From: an uncultured delta proteobacterium
Lineage (GTDB): Bacteria > RBG-13-61-14 > DRUE01
Assembly (NCBI GenBank): GCA_903930515.1
Contig: CAIYYW010000397.1
Coordinates: forward strand, 1 to 6,670
Direction of reading: 5' to 3'
DNA: 6,670 bases
The position numbers and the translations under genes were made by a program. Below are positions 6,082-6,670 of this stretch, piece after piece. The notes under the pieces are model-generated. The model made no database searches. It was not told where the DNA came from and saw only the letters and a program-made list of their open reading frames with translations. Each line of letters opens with the position of its first letter. The stretch's first letter is position 1.

Positions 6082-6111
6082 ATTATAAATCCTCCGCCGC
6101 ACCGCGCGCAA
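6082..6111 (-). promoter_or_regulatory. Candidate promoter for the SDR gene (weak)
   Basis: On the minus strand a perfect TATAAT (6082-6087) is preceded 18 nt upstream by TTGCGC (6106-6111). The -35 box is poor and the transcript leader would be about 125 nt. An alternative lies further up: TTGACC (6162-6167) with AATATT (6140-6145), 16 nt apart. Only one, or neither, may be used. Confidence 0.3.
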
Positions 6112-6145
6112 CCTGATTCACGGGGTTTTTTATCGGAAAAATATT

Positions 6146-6167
6146 TTGACCGCGGATTTAGGGTCAA
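6146..6167. repeat. Inverted repeat TTGACC-N10-GGTCAA
   Basis: A perfect 6-bp inverted repeat with a 10-bp spacer, 22 bp in total, lies in the divergent spacer between the SDR and the + strand gene. Its size fits a dimeric regulator's operator, and its right half coincides with a possible -35 box for the SDR. No hairpin-plus-U-tract is present. This rests on symmetry alone. Confidence 0.3.
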
Positions 6168-6216
6168 GCTTTGAGCCAGGGCCGGTGGCATTTAAGGACA
6201 TCCGATTTGGGCAAAA

Positions 6217-6240
6217 CCGGAGCAAGCATCATTTCTCCGG
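6217..6240. repeat. Inverted repeat CCGGAG-N12-CTCCGG upstream of the + strand promoter
   Basis: This perfect 6-bp inverted repeat ends 12 bp before the -35 box of the + strand promoter at 6253. It could be an operator or activator site, or a chance GC-rich palindrome. Together with the repeat at 6146-6167 it is all that I see in the 5950-6252 spacer apart from candidate promoter boxes. Confidence 0.25.
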
Positions 6241-6252
6241 AGCGGGAAAAAC

Positions 6253-6281
6253 TTGACAGAATAGGTCCTGGCATATATCTT
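6253..6281 (+). promoter_or_regulatory. Sigma70-type promoter for the small + strand gene
   Basis: TTGACA (6253-6258) is followed after 17 nt by TATCTT (6276-6281); a TATATC overlapping it gives a slightly shorter spacer. The start would be near 6288, leaving a leader of about 16 nt that just includes the AAGGA ribosome binding site (6289-6293). Confidence 0.65.
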
Positions 6282-6303
6282 AACCACCAAGGATTGTGCT
6301 GAG

Positions 6304-6633
6304 ATGATGGAAAATTTTATGGATGAAAACCTGAAAGTGACGATGTTGCTGGACTATATCATCAGCCAGGGGCTGAAGGGGAATCACCTCCTTTTCAATA
6401 ATGAGCAGATCCGGAAGACCTTTGAGAAACGGGGCGAGGAGCTGACGGACCTCGGCTCGCAGCGGGTTCAGGAAGTCCGGAACGCTTTGCGGGAAATTTT
6501 TTCCCTGCCCGGGATGGACGAGAAGCGGGATTTTATTTCGCAATTGCCCGAAGAGATTCAGAGCGTCCTGGTGTTCCTGTATTTCCAGATCCTGGAGAAG
6601 AATATCCTGTCCCAGAAGCCGCGGCTGCATTAA
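6304..6633 (+). CDS. Conserved-looking small protein of unknown function
   Basis: I do not recognise this 109-residue protein. It is charged and predicted mostly helical, with no signal peptide, membrane segment, cysteine pair or metal motif; it is probably cytoplasmic. A helix with hydrophobic spacing, SVLVFLYFQILEKNIL, lies near the C-terminus (about residues 87-102), preceded by a DEKRDFISQLPEEIQ segment. The N-terminal half (LLDYIISQGLKGNHLLFNNEQI) could form a small helical bundle, perhaps a protein-interaction module. The strand choice rests on the promoter at 6253-6281 and AAGGA 10 nt before the first of two adjacent ATGs; an overlapping minus-strand frame (6280-6630) has neither. It diverges from the SDR gene. 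No terminator is seen in the remaining 37 bases. Confidence 0.65.
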   Translation: MMENFMDENLKVTMLLDYIISQGLKGNHLLFNNEQIRKTFEKRGEELTDLGSQRVQEVRNALREIFSLPGMDEKRDFISQLPEEIQSVLVFLYFQILEKNILSQKPRLH

Positions 6634-6670
6634 CCCAGGCTCGCCCGAAATTCTCAGGAGCGAAAATATT

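Noticed and set aside
5950-6111. 54-codon upstream extension of the SDR frame
   Set aside because: It begins at a TTG without a ribosome binding site, and SDR homology begins at the ATG at 5949.
6280-6630. Minus-strand frame of 116 residues opposite the small + gene
   Set aside because: No ribosome binding site or promoter was found for it, while the + frame has both. It is kept as the alternative if homology searches favour it.

Overview
The window looks like a respiratory locus of a Gram-negative, c-type-cytochrome-making bacterium. The outer-membrane porin, the lipoprotein signal, the two-heme protein of a type I associate with Geobacter/Desulfuromonas-like bacteria, the ResB-type (System II) cytochrome c maturation protein and the Moco-type RNA leader together suggest Desulfobacterota ('Deltaproteobacteria') or a neighbouring anaerobic phylum. 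This assignment is inference. No mobile element, CRISPR array, tRNA or rRNA is visible.

Right end: a small + strand gene of unknown function (6304-6633) has its own sigma70-like promoter. A roughly 300-bp divergent spacer with inverted repeats separates it from a minus-strand short-chain dehydrogenase/reductase gene (5119-5949).

Centre: downstream of the SDR, still on the minus strand, a good TTGACA-N16-TAAAAT promoter (5053-5080) starts a leader of about 270 nt. The leader begins with an RNA that matches, in conserved blocks and fold, the molybdenum/tungsten cofactor (Moco/Tuco) riboswitch class (4949-5045). A rho-independent terminator follows (4897-4934). Its loop and 3' arm contain a perfect 8-nt complement of the aptamer's conserved 3' segment, which is a ready-made antiterminator. 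A second terminator-like hairpin with its own competing fold lies just before the first ribosome binding site (4806-4842).

Left half: the leader feeds a same-strand cluster of four genes. They encode a seven-bladed Kelch-type propeller lipoprotein (3346-4776), a GEGP-motif diheme cytochrome with a domain resembling the sulfite-oxidase molybdopterin fold (1995-3290), a phosphate-selective-porin-like beta-barrel (850-1998, start overlapping the previous stop) and the N-terminal part of a ResB-type cytochrome c biogenesis protein (1-760, running off the window).

Reading them together: exported heme protein, surface propeller, outer-membrane barrel and heme-attachment machinery would fit an envelope redox module whose transcription is set by cofactor supply. 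The structural calls rest on visible sequence. The shared function and the Moco control of a non-biosynthetic cytochrome/porin operon are inference, and are the most interesting aspect of the window.
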